The translations under genes were made by a program, and so were the position numbers. Under the pieces are notes generated by a model that saw nothing but the letters and a program-made list of their open reading frames with translations, was not told the origin of the DNA and did no database searches. A stretch of DNA of 64,000 nt from Ensifer sp. IC4062 (lineage in GTDB: Bacteria > Pseudomonadota > Alphaproteobacteria > Rhizobiales > Rhizobiaceae): assembly GCF_020193575.1 (NCBI RefSeq), contig NZ_JADYVD010000020.1, positions 62,001-126,000 of the forward strand. The letters are read 5' to 3'. Below, piece after piece: positions 34,438 to 43,306 of this stretch; the first letter of the stretch is position 1; each line of letters begins with the position of its first letter.

Positions 34438-37067
34438 CAAGTCGGCCTCAACCGTCGGGCGACAGCTTTTGCATGCTCTTCACTGACATTGAGGGGTCAA
34501 CAAACCTGGTGGATTCTTATCCTGACCTCTACGATCAGATGCTTCTTCGGCACAATGAACTCTTGCGGAGTGCCATCCAGTCTTATGGTGGCGAAGAAAT
34601 AAACGTTGCTGGCGACTCTGTATTCGCACTCTTTCCTGCCTCGGCTCAGGGGGTTCAGGCAGCGATTGATGCACAATTTGCTCTGACGAAGGAGGAATGG
34701 GCTCAAGGATGCAAGCCCCTGGTTCGCATGGGGCTGCATTCCGGAAAGATACGAAGACACGATGCCGCCATAACCGGAATAGAGGTGCATCGTGCGGCTC
34801 GCATCGCATCGGTGGCACACGGAGGTCAGATCGTCATTTCGAACGTCGTCCGCGATGAGATCGCAGAAGGTCCTATCGGGGCGAATGTAGAAATACGTGA
34901 TCTCGGGTTCCATCGCCTCAAGGACCTTCGATACCCCGAAGCGCTGTTCGATCTGGTGATCCCGGGATTGCAGAGCGATTTTGCACCGATCTCATCCATC
35001 GGCGCCAATCGCACCAACCTCCCGTCCGACGTTCCAGTTCTCTACGGGCGACACGTAGAAATGGCCCGGCTCAATCGGATCTTGGCTGGTAAACGGAGCC
35101 GAATTATCACGCTTACGGGTGCCGGCGGCGTGGGCAAGACCAGTTTGGCGATACACGCTGGCAGATCAGCGCTGAGCTTCTTCTCACGCGGGGTGTTTTT
35201 CGTACAGTTGAGCGAAATTGATGATCCGGATCTAATCGCTTCGGAGATCTGCAAGGCCGTTGGCCTGCAGGAGGTCCCCGGCGTCTCCGCCGTGGAAACG
35301 GTGTGCAACTCGCTCCGCGGCGCTGAGGTGTTGTTGATACTCGACACCTTCGAGCACCTGGTTGAAGGTGCACCTGTCCTAAATACCATCCTCAGAAGAT
35401 GTCCGGATCTTACCGTTGTGACTACCAGTCGTGAGCCCCTCAAATTGCGCTCGGAGGCCGAATTCGTCGTACCCCCTCTCACCCTTCCCGACGAAGGGGC
35501 GAGTTTCGATCAGATTCGAGAGAACCCATCTGTAAAACTTTTTGAGAATTTAATTCGCCGTGAACGGCCAGACTTCAGATTGGAAAACGACACACTAGGT
35601 CCGATCTCCAGAATATGCCGGAGACTTGACGGGCTACCGCTGGCGCTTGAACTGGCAGCCTCGCACGTTGGACTCCTGAGTGTAGCGGAATTGGAGAACC
35701 GGCTTCAAACGAGAATGCAGGACCTTCGAAGCAAGGCGCGGGATATCGATCCCCGTCACCGCACCCTTCGTCTGATGATCGGATGGAGCGACCATCTCCT
35801 GACGGAGAGCCAGCGCCGGGTCTTTTATGCGTCGTCTGTCTTCAATGGTGGGTTCGATCTTGGTGCCGTCGAAGCCTTGTTCCAGGACGATGCCGACGTC
35901 GTTGATCACGTAGAAGCCCTTTTGGACAAGAGCTTGTTGTTCAGTACCACCGCGCTGGGTCACCCGCGCCTCAACATGCTGGATACGGTTCGCGATTTTG
36001 CACTCGATAGAGTCCGAGAGTCTGCCGAGTACGAAACTGTGCGTATCCGCCAGGCGGACCATTTTACCGAGCTTGTTCTGTCATCTGCTCCAAACGTGAT
36101 GAGGTTCAATCAGCGCGACTTTGTCGAGCACCTGATGCAGGAAGCGGGAAATATTCGGGTGGCACTTGAATGGCGGATGAGGCAACCCAGCGCTTCTCAA
36201 TCCGCCCAGCTCATTGAGGCGCTAAGTTGGCTTTGGATATCGAGAGGTCAGTTTTCCGAAGCAAGAGCATGGTCGGATAAGGCGTTGGAGCATGCGCGAA
36301 CTACGGGTGAGCCGGAGCCGCTGGCACGGATTTTGAACTCAGCCGCACTGATCCAATACATGTCTGGTGATCCCGAAACAGCGCGTGAGTATGGCGTTGA
36401 AAGTCACCGCATCTACTGCGAGTTGGACAATAAGGCCGGTATTGCAAGTGCCGGCATTATTGCCGGCATCGCGAAAGCCACTTCAGGCGATCCTGAGACC
36501 GGTGGCATGTTGATCGCGCAGTCACTTGAACTGTCGAAGCTCATCGGCGATGACTATGGAACTGCGCTCGCTCTTATTGCAATTGGCGAAGGGACACGCG
36601 CTGAAGGCGATGAAGCTGCAGCTGAAGCCCACTATCATGACGCCCTCAAACTGCTCGATAAGATCGGGGACACCTATTGGCCCGGACACCTGTTGCAAAA
36701 CCTTGCTCATTTCCGACTGCATAGTGGTGACTGGAGGAACGCTGCAGCTCTCGCGGGACAGGCCTTGGCCATCGGCGAGAGATATGATTATCCAATGGTA
36801 GTGAACCTCGCGATCGCGGCGATAAGCGGAGTGCTCGCAGCAAAAGAGGATTGGGATGGCGCTGCAGAGATCATCGGGGCAGTCAACGGCCGCCTCGCAC
36901 ACCTGGGAGTCCGGTTTGAGCCGACAGACGACGCCGATTTCGAAAAGATCGTTTCAGCGGTCCGCAGCGCATTAGGAAACAAGCGGTTCACCCGCAGGAG
37001 CGACTACGGGGCTAAGCGCCCATGGGACGAGATACTCTCGTCATGTCGCGCCGCCGTTGCAAGTTAG
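34422..37067 (+). CDS. Class III cyclase-STAND ATPase-TPR protein, coupled to tfuA
   Basis: An 881-residue signalling protein. Domain 1 (about 15-180) is a class III nucleotide-cyclase fold: FCMLFTDIEGSTNLVDSY with metal Asp, GEEINVAGDSVFALFPA with the second Asp (Asn where lysine is usual), and GIEVHRAARIASVAHGGQIV. Domain 2 (about 205-500) is an AP/NB-ARC-like ATPase with P-loop ITLTGAGGVGKTSLAI, Walker B VLLILDTFEHLV, VVTTSREPL, and RLDGLPLALELAA (the G-L-P-L-A motif). The rest (about 560-880) is TPR-like helical repeats. No helix-turn-helix is seen. ATG 34422 lies inside the end of tfuA, so it is translated with the RiPP enzymes. A regulatory, sensing or immunity role is likely but undetermined. 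Confidence 0.85.
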   Translation: MAPQIASRPQPSGDSFCMLFTDIEGSTNLVDSYPDLYDQMLLRHNELLRSAIQSYGGEEINVAGDSVFALFPASAQGVQAAIDAQFALTKEEWAQGCKPLVRMGLHSGKIRRHDAAITGIEVHRAARIASVAHGGQIVISNVVRDEIAEGPIGANVEIRDLGFHRLKDLRYPEALFDLVIPGLQSDFAPISSIGANRTNLPSDVPVLYGRHVEMARLNRILAGKRSRIITLTGAGGVGKTSLAIHAGRSALSFFSRGVFFVQLSEIDDPDLIASEICKAVGLQEVPGVSAVETVCNSLRGAEVLLILDTFEHLVEGAPVLNTILRRCPDLTVVTTSREPLKLRSEAEFVVPPLTLPDEGASFDQIRENPSVKLFENLIRRERPDFRLENDTLGPISRICRRLDGLPLALELAASHVGLLSVAELENRLQTRMQDLRSKARDIDPRHRTLRLMIGWSDHLLTESQRRVFYASSVFNGGFDLGAVEALFQDDADVVDHVEALLDKSLLFSTTALGHPRLNMLDTVRDFALDRVRESAEYETVRIRQADHFTELVLSSAPNVMRFNQRDFVEHLMQEAGNIRVALEWRMRQPSASQSAQLIEALSWLWISRGQFSEARAWSDKALEHARTTGEPEPLARILNSAALIQYMSGDPETAREYGVESHRIYCELDNKAGIASAGIIAGIAKATSGDPETGGMLIAQSLELSKLIGDDYGTALALIAIGEGTRAEGDEAAAEAHYHDALKLLDKIGDTYWPGHLLQNLAHFRLHSGDWRNAAALAGQALAIGERYDYPMVVNLAIAAISGVLAAKEDWDGAAEIIGAVNGRLAHLGVRFEPTDDADFEKIVSAVRSALGNKRFTRRSDYGAKRPWDEILSSCRAAVAS

Positions 37068-37070
37068 GCA

Positions 37071-37358
37071 CTATTTTGTCACCGAATTAAAACGCGTCTG
37101 CGGCGGGGGTGCCACCTCAAGCCCGTGGGCTGCGCGGCTCATCGTGTGACGCGCGGTTCGAAACCGATCGACGGTTTGGGGTGCTAGCTCGAAGTCGCGG
37201 AGTTCGGTCAGCATTGGCCCAAGTGCCGCCGGCCACTCGCCCTCGATCTGGCTGGCCGCGAGCAGGCGGAATCTACGCTCAACCTCTGTGGGCGGGGTGT
37301 CCCGTACGCGCGGATCGTTGTAGTTATGGAGCGATTCTTCGCTTGAATCTGCAGGCAT
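37071..37358 (-). CDS. Possible small hypothetical protein
   Basis: A 95-residue open frame with protein-like composition in the middle (VERRFRLLAASQIEGEWPAA). It has no recognised domain, membrane segment or signal. Its ATG shares the palindrome CATATG with the opposite-strand DUF2161 start, so at least one of the two starts is probably misplaced. No clear ribosome-binding site is seen. It could be non-coding. Confidence 0.3.
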   Translation of the reverse strand: MPADSSEESLHNYNDPRVRDTPPTEVERRFRLLAASQIEGEWPAALGPMLTELRDFELAPQTVDRFRTARHTMSRAAHGLEVAPPPQTRFNSVTK

Positions 37359-38027
37359 ATGGAAACTTCGCTTTATCTGCCCGTCAAAGGCTTTCTCGAA
37401 AAGGCAGGTTACGTCGTCAAGGGCGAAGTCGGCGGCTGCGATCTCGTCGGCCTGAGCGATGACGATCCGCCTGTGGTCGTGATCTGCGAGCTGAAACTGA
37501 GCTTCAATCTGGAGCTCGTACTGCAGGCCGTCGATCGGGCAGCTGTCGCGGACGAGGTCTGGATCGCGGCGCGGGTCTCGGCCAAGGGCAAAGGACGGGA
37601 AGCCGACAAACGTTACCGCGACCTCTGCCGCAGGCTCGGGATCGGCATGCTCGGCATTTCCGATACCGGCGACGTCAGCGTTATCGTCGGCTCCGTATCA
37701 CCGATGCCGCGAACCAATCCGAAGCGGCGTTCGAGGCTCATGCGTGAACACCAGAGGCGACGCGGCGATCCGTCAGTAGGCGGGAGCACTCGCGCGCCTG
37801 TCATGACCGCGTACCGCCAGCAAGCGCTCGGCTGTGCTTTGGCCTTGGCATCAGGACCTATGCGCGTGCGTGAAATCAGATCCAGCATGCCAGATGCCGG
37901 GAAGATTTTGCTTGCGAATGTCTACGGCTGGTTTGAGCGCCTCGATAGAGGCGTCTACGGCTTGACGGACGCTGGTCGGGAAGCGCTGCAGCGATGGCCA
38001 CAGCCGGACACTCAGGCAGCCGAGTGA
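37359..38027 (+). CDS. DUF2161 family protein (PD-(D/E)xK nuclease-like)
   Basis: A 222-residue protein of the DUF2161 type. The N-terminal half has LPVKGFLEKAGYVVKGEVGGCDLVG followed by VVVICELKLSFNLELVLQAVDRA. These match the D-(x)n-E-x-K active-site pattern of PD-(D/E)xK phosphodiesterases: Asp in CDLVG, then Glu and Lys in CELK. A C-terminal winged-helix-like segment (YRQQALGCALALASGPMRVREI to GVYGLTDAGREALQRW) follows. The family is described as a putative nuclease of unknown biological role. ATG 37359 is used. No toxin or restriction partner is adjacent. Confidence 0.8.
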   Translation: METSLYLPVKGFLEKAGYVVKGEVGGCDLVGLSDDDPPVVVICELKLSFNLELVLQAVDRAAVADEVWIAARVSAKGKGREADKRYRDLCRRLGIGMLGISDTGDVSVIVGSVSPMPRTNPKRRSRLMREHQRRRGDPSVGGSTRAPVMTAYRQQALGCALALASGPMRVREIRSSMPDAGKILLANVYGWFERLDRGVYGLTDAGREALQRWPQPDTQAAE

Positions 38028-38197
38028 AGTTGAGCGTGGTTGCCGATTTGTGACCACATCCCCAACATAGCATCGGCTGCGCGGTTTGATTCTGTCCAAC
38101 GCCATGGATGTTTCGTCCCTAATGAACCCCGCGCAAAAAAGAACATTTGCGGAACTTCTCCCTGTCATAACTTCGACTGCTGGTTTATAAGCAATGG

Positions 38198-39562
38198 ATG
38201 GTTCAAAGAGCAGGAAGTGCAGATCTCCCTCTTCATGGTGGCAAGGTTCCCCGGTGGCTGGGCGATCGTATGACGAAGCTTGGCGCGGTCATCACTGAAG
38301 CAATCGTGATTGAATATGGCCGCGACGAATTTCTCCGGCGTTTGGCGCACCCTTTCTGGTTTCAGTCCTTGGGTTGCGTCATGGGGATGGATTGGCACTC
38401 TTCCGGAATCACGACCAGTGTCATTGGCGCTTTGAAGCGCGGCCTCGCACCCCTTTCGCGGGAACTAGGTATCCATGTATGCGGAGGACGTGGACGAAAC
38501 TCGAGGCAGACACCAGACGAATTGATAGACATCGGCAACCGCGTTGGCATCGATGGCGATGGTCTTGCAACTACCAGTAGGCTCGTTGCAAAGGTCGACA
38601 GCGCGGCGGTTCAAGACGGTTTCGACCTTTACCTACATAGTTTCATCGTGGCCGACGACGGCAAATGGGTGGTTGTGCAGCAGGGCATGAATGGCGATAA
38701 ACGACAGGCCCGGCGCTATCACTGGCTATCAGAAGGCGTTTCCAGTTTCGTCGATTCTCCCCATGCAGCGATAGAAGGAAGGCGCCAAGGCGAAATCGTC
38801 AATCTCGCTGATAGGCGTGCCGCAGCATCGCGACACAGTCAGCTTGACCTTCTAACCTCTTACGGGCCCGACCGAATTGTCCGCGAGATGTTCGCGATGG
38901 ACCGGAAGGTCAAAACGAAAGAACTCGCGCAACCCCTGCTGCCGCACCTTGTAATGCCGGTACATCACGAGGTGCGAGAGGAAAACATCAACATGAAGCG
39001 GTTGCATGCAACGCTTGTTGCGGCCGCCGCTCGCGGACCTGAGGATTTCGAACAGCTCCTGCTCGTGCCAGGCGTCGGTGCGCGGACGGTCAACGCGCTC
39101 GCTATGGTGGCAGAAGTGGTGCATGGCGCCCCCTGCCGCTTTGCCGATCCCGCGCGGTTCTCCCTTGCACACGGCGGCAAGGATCGCCATCCGTTTCCCG
39201 TGCCGCTCAAAGTCTACGATCAGACGATCCGCGTAATGAAATCGGCTGTGACCAAAGCGCGACTGGGTCGTGATGAGGAGCTACAGGCGCTGAGACGCTT
39301 GGACGATCAGGCGAGGCAGCTGGAGAAATACGTTACCGGCCCAGATCTAAAAGAAATTGTCGCCGGGGAGTTCCGCCGGTCCCCCGAATGGGGCGGTCGC
39401 AGCATCTTTGGCTGGGAGTCGCATCCTGAGCAGCCCGACAAGAAAGCACGCGGGGCGACGATCTCAAGATCGGCTCTAGTGTTGCCTGGAACAGGAGGAT
39501 CCGACCTTCCGCTAGAGACCCCATCATCGACATTGCCCGGTCGCCGGAGCGGAGAGACATGA
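38198..39562 (+). CDS. DUF763 family protein
   Basis: A 454-residue protein of the DUF763 type. It opens MVQRAGSADLPLHGGKVPRWLGDRM, the conserved start of the family, and has SLGCVMGMDWHSSGITTSVIGALKRGL, HVCGGRGRNSRQTPDEL and DLYLHSFIVADDGKWVVVQQGMN. A segment near 290-320 (EDFEQLLLVPGVGARTVNALAMVAEVVHG) looks like a helix-hairpin-helix element, hinting at nucleic-acid binding. The last 60 or so residues (Pro/Ser/Gly-rich) look disordered. Function is not established. The upstream 170 bases hold no other gene. Confidence 0.82.
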   Translation: MVQRAGSADLPLHGGKVPRWLGDRMTKLGAVITEAIVIEYGRDEFLRRLAHPFWFQSLGCVMGMDWHSSGITTSVIGALKRGLAPLSRELGIHVCGGRGRNSRQTPDELIDIGNRVGIDGDGLATTSRLVAKVDSAAVQDGFDLYLHSFIVADDGKWVVVQQGMNGDKRQARRYHWLSEGVSSFVDSPHAAIEGRRQGEIVNLADRRAAASRHSQLDLLTSYGPDRIVREMFAMDRKVKTKELAQPLLPHLVMPVHHEVREENINMKRLHATLVAAAARGPEDFEQLLLVPGVGARTVNALAMVAEVVHGAPCRFADPARFSLAHGGKDRHPFPVPLKVYDQTIRVMKSAVTKARLGRDEELQALRRLDDQARQLEKYVTGPDLKEIVAGEFRRSPEWGGRSIFGWESHPEQPDKKARGATISRSALVLPGTGGSDLPLETPSSTLPGRRSGET

Positions 39563-39663
39563 GGCCGGCGAGCCGATAGCGGTTTGCTGGCAGCGTCGGG
39601 TAAATCCTTGTCATCCGGAACCATCGCGCTCGCCAGCTATTCTTGCGCGAAAGGAGAGTGTCG

Positions 39664-39891
39664 ATGACCACTGATGTCCGAAACGCCACGTTTTATGTAT
39701 TGGAACAGGACGATCCCTCCGCCCCCACCGATGCAATTCCCGTCAGTTTTGAAGAAGCCTTTAGGGAGGCTGAAAAGCTCACGGCCAGCGGCCGCGCCGT
39801 TCACGTTCTCTATACCGAGGAGGCAACTCAGACACAGTTGACCCGCTTTGCCGAGGCCGGCATCCGAACAAGCCTTGTTCCGCAAGGCTAG
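39664..39891 (+). CDS. Small hypothetical protein
   Basis: A 75-residue soluble, acidic protein starting MTTDVRNATFYVLEQDD. ATG 39664 is preceded by AAAGGAGAG, a strong ribosome-binding site, which makes it a real gene. It has no membrane segment, cysteine or recognised motif. The pattern of short strands and a helix (VSFEEAFREAEKLTASGRAVHVLYTEE) suggests a small alpha/beta fold. Function unknown. Confidence 0.65.
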   Translation: MTTDVRNATFYVLEQDDPSAPTDAIPVSFEEAFREAEKLTASGRAVHVLYTEEATQTQLTRFAEAGIRTSLVPQG

Positions 39892-40452
39892 CGGAAGTCG
39901 CCGAGGACCAGCGCTATCTTGCTAGGCCACCTTCTGGGACCAGCGCCTGAGCGGCGAGAATTCTCCCGGAGACCATGAGTCCGCTACCGCGGCACGGGGT
40001 TGAGCCCAGTTACTGGTGGCGGAGCTAGGTTCCGTCGAAAAGACCACAAGACTGAGATGCTCGCATTCGATTGGAATCCTGCTTCTCCCGAGCGGTTCTC
40101 CTTGTGGCAAACGCGAGCAACGAACTATGATTGAGAAAGCTGCTATTCCGCCCAAGAAGGGCGATCCAAAGCGCGGCCCGTCGGCAGTCCGGACCCTCAG
40201 GCATCGGCGCCAAAGTCCGATGAACGCAAAAATCCGCCTCGGGACACAAGAGAGGCGCCGGCGCCAAACCCGAATGGCGAACACGCCCCTTAGCCTCGAG
40301 GGCACGTGCGCTGAGGATAGCTGCAGATCGACCCTACGCTTGCAAAGCGGGAACAGCGGCCGTTGCAGGCCTCGCTTCCCTCCCACCCGCGCTGATAGCA
40401 GGATAACGTTCGAGATTAGCGAAACTGTGCGATAGCGTTAAAATGCGAGGCG
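39892..40452. other. 560-base stretch without a convincing gene
   Basis: Both strands hold open frames here, but none has a ribosome-binding site plus protein-like composition; they are Arg/Pro-rich as expected from GC-rich non-coding DNA. A decayed gene or an unrecognised RNA cannot be excluded. Confidence 0.4.
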
Positions 40453-41127
40453 ATGAACAACGAAATGAATCAGATACAGAGTTCCGCAAATGCATCGGCC
40501 ACGGTTGCATTCATAGATCTTGCGGGTTTCAGTGCCATTGCAGACGTTCATGGGGACGCATCCGCGATTGCCGTGCTGGAGATTTTCGAGAGCATGGTCC
40601 GCGAGGCCCTCCGCGGCTATGAGCCCCCGATCAAATGGATTGGTGATGAGGCAATGCTCTCGTTTCCTGATCCGGAAACAGCGATGCAGGCACTCGGAAG
40701 GCTGTTACAGGCATGCCGGAAAGAGGCGCGACTACCGCTCACTCGGGCGGGGCTGAACCATGGGCCGGTTATCCGCCGAGCAGGCGATCTCTTCGGATCG
40801 ACCGTCAACATCGCAGCACGCATTGCGGCGCTCGCATCCCCCGGTCAATTGCTTGCTACTCGACCCATTGCTGAGGCGGCCGTCACCCACGGTATTCTGG
40901 TGCGAGATCTCGGGACGGTGGCGCTTCGATCGGTAGCCGGCGAAATCCCCCTTTATGAGATAGAGCTTGCCCCATCGGTTGACCCGGCCTGGATTGATCC
41001 GGTGTGTAAGATGCATGCACCGTATACGTCCTATCGACGCGCGGCACCGCAGGGGCCGTGGTTCTGTTCGCCGCGTTGCGAAGAGGCATATCGGAAGTCG
41101 CCCCAGACCTATCCGTTGCCAGGGTGA
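40453..41127 (+). CDS. Class III cyclase-YHS domain fusion protein
   Basis: A 224-residue two-domain protein. Residues about 15-170 are a compact class III nucleotide-cyclase domain: VAFIDLAGFSAIADVHGD (metal Asp), PIKWIGDEAMLSFPDPE (Lys and second Asp both present), GLNHGPVIRRAGDLFGSTVNIAARIAALA (N-x3-R). Residues about 178-220 form a YHS-type metal-binding domain: DPVCKMHAPYTS, then GPWFCSPRCEEAYRKSPQTY, with three cysteines. YHS domains occur in heavy-metal transport proteins and soluble partners. A cyclase joined to a YHS module suggests cyclic-nucleotide signalling in response to metal, which is inference. Among the cyclase-like proteins in this window it keeps the canonical lysine. Confidence 0.82.
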   Translation: MNNEMNQIQSSANASATVAFIDLAGFSAIADVHGDASAIAVLEIFESMVREALRGYEPPIKWIGDEAMLSFPDPETAMQALGRLLQACRKEARLPLTRAGLNHGPVIRRAGDLFGSTVNIAARIAALASPGQLLATRPIAEAAVTHGILVRDLGTVALRSVAGEIPLYEIELAPSVDPAWIDPVCKMHAPYTSYRRAAPQGPWFCSPRCEEAYRKSPQTYPLPG

Positions 41128-41420
41128 CGGCTGTCACTAGATGCTGCCCGCCCGAGCTGGCGCTGGCAGCGATTGCAGCAGTTCCCGAGGCTGCGATGCG
41201 ACATAGAATGATGCCGGCTTTCACCATGACAAACAACACCGGCAGCCGTTTTGCATCGTGTCATACAGGCGACTCGCTCTTAAACCGTGGCTCAATGCTT
41301 CCGCAATTTCGAGGTGCGCTCGAACGTTATTGATTGCTGGACAAACCGCACACGGAACTCGGGCTCCCGATCGCCGTTTCCATGGTGTGAGAATTGGAAA
41401 CGACAAAAGAGGATCAGGAC

Positions 41421-41828
41421 ATGGCACGGGAACGGCCGCTCGGTTCCGCGGTACCGCGCGGGGTCGTCGATACGAACAAAGGTACAGTTGGCGTTGCAGA
41501 TCAGTCGGTCGAAGAGCAGGTCAGCTCGTTACGCGAGCAGGTCAATGCTCTCAGCGCGACGATTTCTGAACTGGGTTTTTCCTCGGGCAGGGCCATTGTA
41601 AGTACGGCCCGGGACACCGGCCGCAGAGCTGGCGACATGGCAAGGGAACATCCTGCGTGGACGACTCTCGTTCTGCTCGCTCTCGTTGGTGTGATCGTTG
41701 CGAGTACGGCCGGTTCGTACCGGTACACGCGGCGATCGTCGCGCATGGAAGACCTGTTCGCCGACCTCGAAGATCGGCTGAGTGATCTTAGGGACCAATA
41801 CTGGTCGAGTAGGCGGCGGCTCTGGTAG
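41421..41828 (+). CDS. Small membrane-anchored coiled-coil protein
   Basis: A 135-residue protein. A heptad-like stretch VEEQVSSLREQVNALSATISEL (in two pieces around residues 30-52) is followed by a Gly/Ala segment. One membrane helix then comes, AWTTLVLLALVGVIVAS (about 87-103), and a basic/acidic tail RMEDLFADLEDRLSDLRD. The layout recalls ElaB/DUF883-type ribosome- or membrane-associated proteins, but the match is structural only. I start it at ATG 41421 with AGGATCAGG upstream; TTG 41394 is a possible longer start. Function unknown. Confidence 0.65.
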   Translation: MARERPLGSAVPRGVVDTNKGTVGVADQSVEEQVSSLREQVNALSATISELGFSSGRAIVSTARDTGRRAGDMAREHPAWTTLVLLALVGVIVASTAGSYRYTRRSSRMEDLFADLEDRLSDLRDQYWSSRRRLW

Positions 41829-41924
41829 GCGCCGCGGGCAAGTCTCGGCGGTCACCGCCACGGTGACCGCAAAACGTCGCGTACTGGCTGGACGTCCAGA
41901 TCATGAGCGCTACGTTGATGGCGC

Positions 41925-42524
41925 ATGTGTAACGACTACGAGCAGCACATTAGATATGTCGAATACTGCAAGATGATGCAGGAACTCACGCTCGGTATCC
42001 CTTCGCATCAAACGGAACTCGACTTGCCGCAAGCGGACGACGTTCGGATTGGTGACACCGGACCCGTAATGAGAGCTGCAGGTGGTAACGTGGTCGAACT
42101 CGCGCCGATGACGTTCGGCTTCCCGCCGCCTGAAGGACGCAAGGGCGGACCGGTCTTCAACTTCCGGAGCGAAGGGCGCAGCTTTGCACAGAGCAGGCGA
42201 TGCCTCATACCGGCGTCTGCCTTTTTCGAGTTCACCGGAACAAAATATCCGAAGGCCAAACATCGGTTCGCGCTAAAGGACGCGCCATTCATGGCGATTG
42301 CCGGACTCTGGCGAGAAGGGCAGGGCAACCAGCCCGCGTCTTTTACGATGCTGACCGCAGAACCCGGACCTGATGTTGCGCCCATCCACAATCGCCAGAT
42401 CGTCGTTCTGCGCCCGCCGGATTGGAAGCACTGGCTCGACCTGTCGAAGCCGGAGAGGGAGCTTCTTCGCCCGCTTCCCGAGGGAAGCCTCGATGTCGAG
42501 GAGGTCAGGTCAGGCAGCGATTGA
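41925..42524 (+). CDS. HMCES/YedK-type abasic-site shielding protein (SRAP domain)
   Basis: A 199-residue SOS response-associated peptidase-family protein. After Met removal, Cys2 (MCNDYEQH) would form the covalent thiazolidine link to abasic sites in single-stranded DNA. Other conserved positions fit: Asn 79 in FNFRSEGRSF, Glu 102 in SAFFEFTG, and His 155 in APIHNRQIV. The 'FNFRSE' motif is a little different from the more common N-A-R-x-E. Its stop overlaps the next gene's ATG by one base, so it is probably co-translated with the DUF4334 protein. It would act in the nucleoid during replication-coupled damage handling. Confidence 0.88.
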   Translation: MCNDYEQHIRYVEYCKMMQELTLGIPSHQTELDLPQADDVRIGDTGPVMRAAGGNVVELAPMTFGFPPPEGRKGGPVFNFRSEGRSFAQSRRCLIPASAFFEFTGTKYPKAKHRFALKDAPFMAIAGLWREGQGNQPASFTMLTAEPGPDVAPIHNRQIVVLRPPDWKHWLDLSKPERELLRPLPEGSLDVEEVRSGSD

Positions 42525-43069
42525 TGATCGACCAATTGACATTCCCTTCGGAAGAGGCGGCCTTCGCATATTTCGACAGGCTGCACCCAGTGCCCGCGAT
42601 CGAACTGGTCGGCCTATGGAAGGGAAGCGAAATCGCAACGGGGCATCCGTTCGATGGCGTGCTCGAAAACCTGGGGTGGTACGGGAAGCGCTTCCGCGCC
42701 GACATGCGCGCCGACGCCCTATTGTTCAGGAAGGACGGCAACCATCTTGTGCCGATCGATCCGTCCCCGATTCCGCTGGGACTTGCCTTTCGCTTCCATC
42801 GCCTGGCCCGTACCGAAGCCGCCAGGAATCTGTTCTCCTATCTGCTCAAGCATCTGCGCGCCACCGGTCCAGTCGCTTCGTTGCGAATGATGCGCTTTCG
42901 CGGTGAGGTCAGCGCGGCAATGGTCTATGACACCAAGCCTGTTGTTGACCATTTCAGAAAGATCGACGCCGACACATTGGTAGGGGTCATGAGCATCCAC
43001 GGGTACGACGGGCATTTCTTCTTCCAGCTCGAGCGGGTCCCCGAGCCTGGCCTCTCGCCACCTCGCTGA
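42524..43069 (+). CDS. GXWXG/DUF4334 protein
   Basis: A 181-residue protein with an N-terminal GXWXG motif region (PAIELVGLWKGSEIATGHPFDG, in two parts) and a C-terminal DUF4334 region (LRMMRFRGEVSAAMVYDTKP, then HFRKIDADTLVGVMSI). Such proteins are small, soluble and lipocalin-like in pattern; the function is not known. ATG 42524 overlaps the HMCES-type stop, giving a two-gene operon. Proteins of this family commonly stand alone, so the link to abasic-site repair may be incidental. Confidence 0.82.
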   Translation: MIDQLTFPSEEAAFAYFDRLHPVPAIELVGLWKGSEIATGHPFDGVLENLGWYGKRFRADMRADALLFRKDGNHLVPIDPSPIPLGLAFRFHRLARTEAARNLFSYLLKHLRATGPVASLRMMRFRGEVSAAMVYDTKPVVDHFRKIDADTLVGVMSIHGYDGHFFFQLERVPEPGLSPPR

Positions 43070-43306
43070 CACTTCGCCAGTTTTGTGCTTCATTGCGGGA
43101 ATCCGGTGTCGTCAGGCGGGTCATTAGTTGGCGCTAAGCCAGATGGTCGCACCGGTGGGCACGATTTTGCTTGAGCAAGCATGACATCGCGGGCAGTGCT
43201 GATTGGTTCTTTGTAACAAGGGCAGCGAGATGGGCAGCGTGGACTGTTGACGCTGACGGTCAATTCGTGCCCTCTTCAAAGCCGGAAAAGGCCGATCTGG
43301 AGAGAC

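Noticed and set aside
34422-37067. Reading the STAND protein as a LuxR-type transcription factor
   Set aside because: No helix-turn-helix is found at the C-terminus; it ends in TPR-like repeats and a short basic tail.
40016-40435. 139-codon plus-strand frame and the opposing frame at 39922-40386
   Set aside because: Neither has a ribosome-binding site; both are Arg/Ser/Pro-rich without motif or fold-like pattern.
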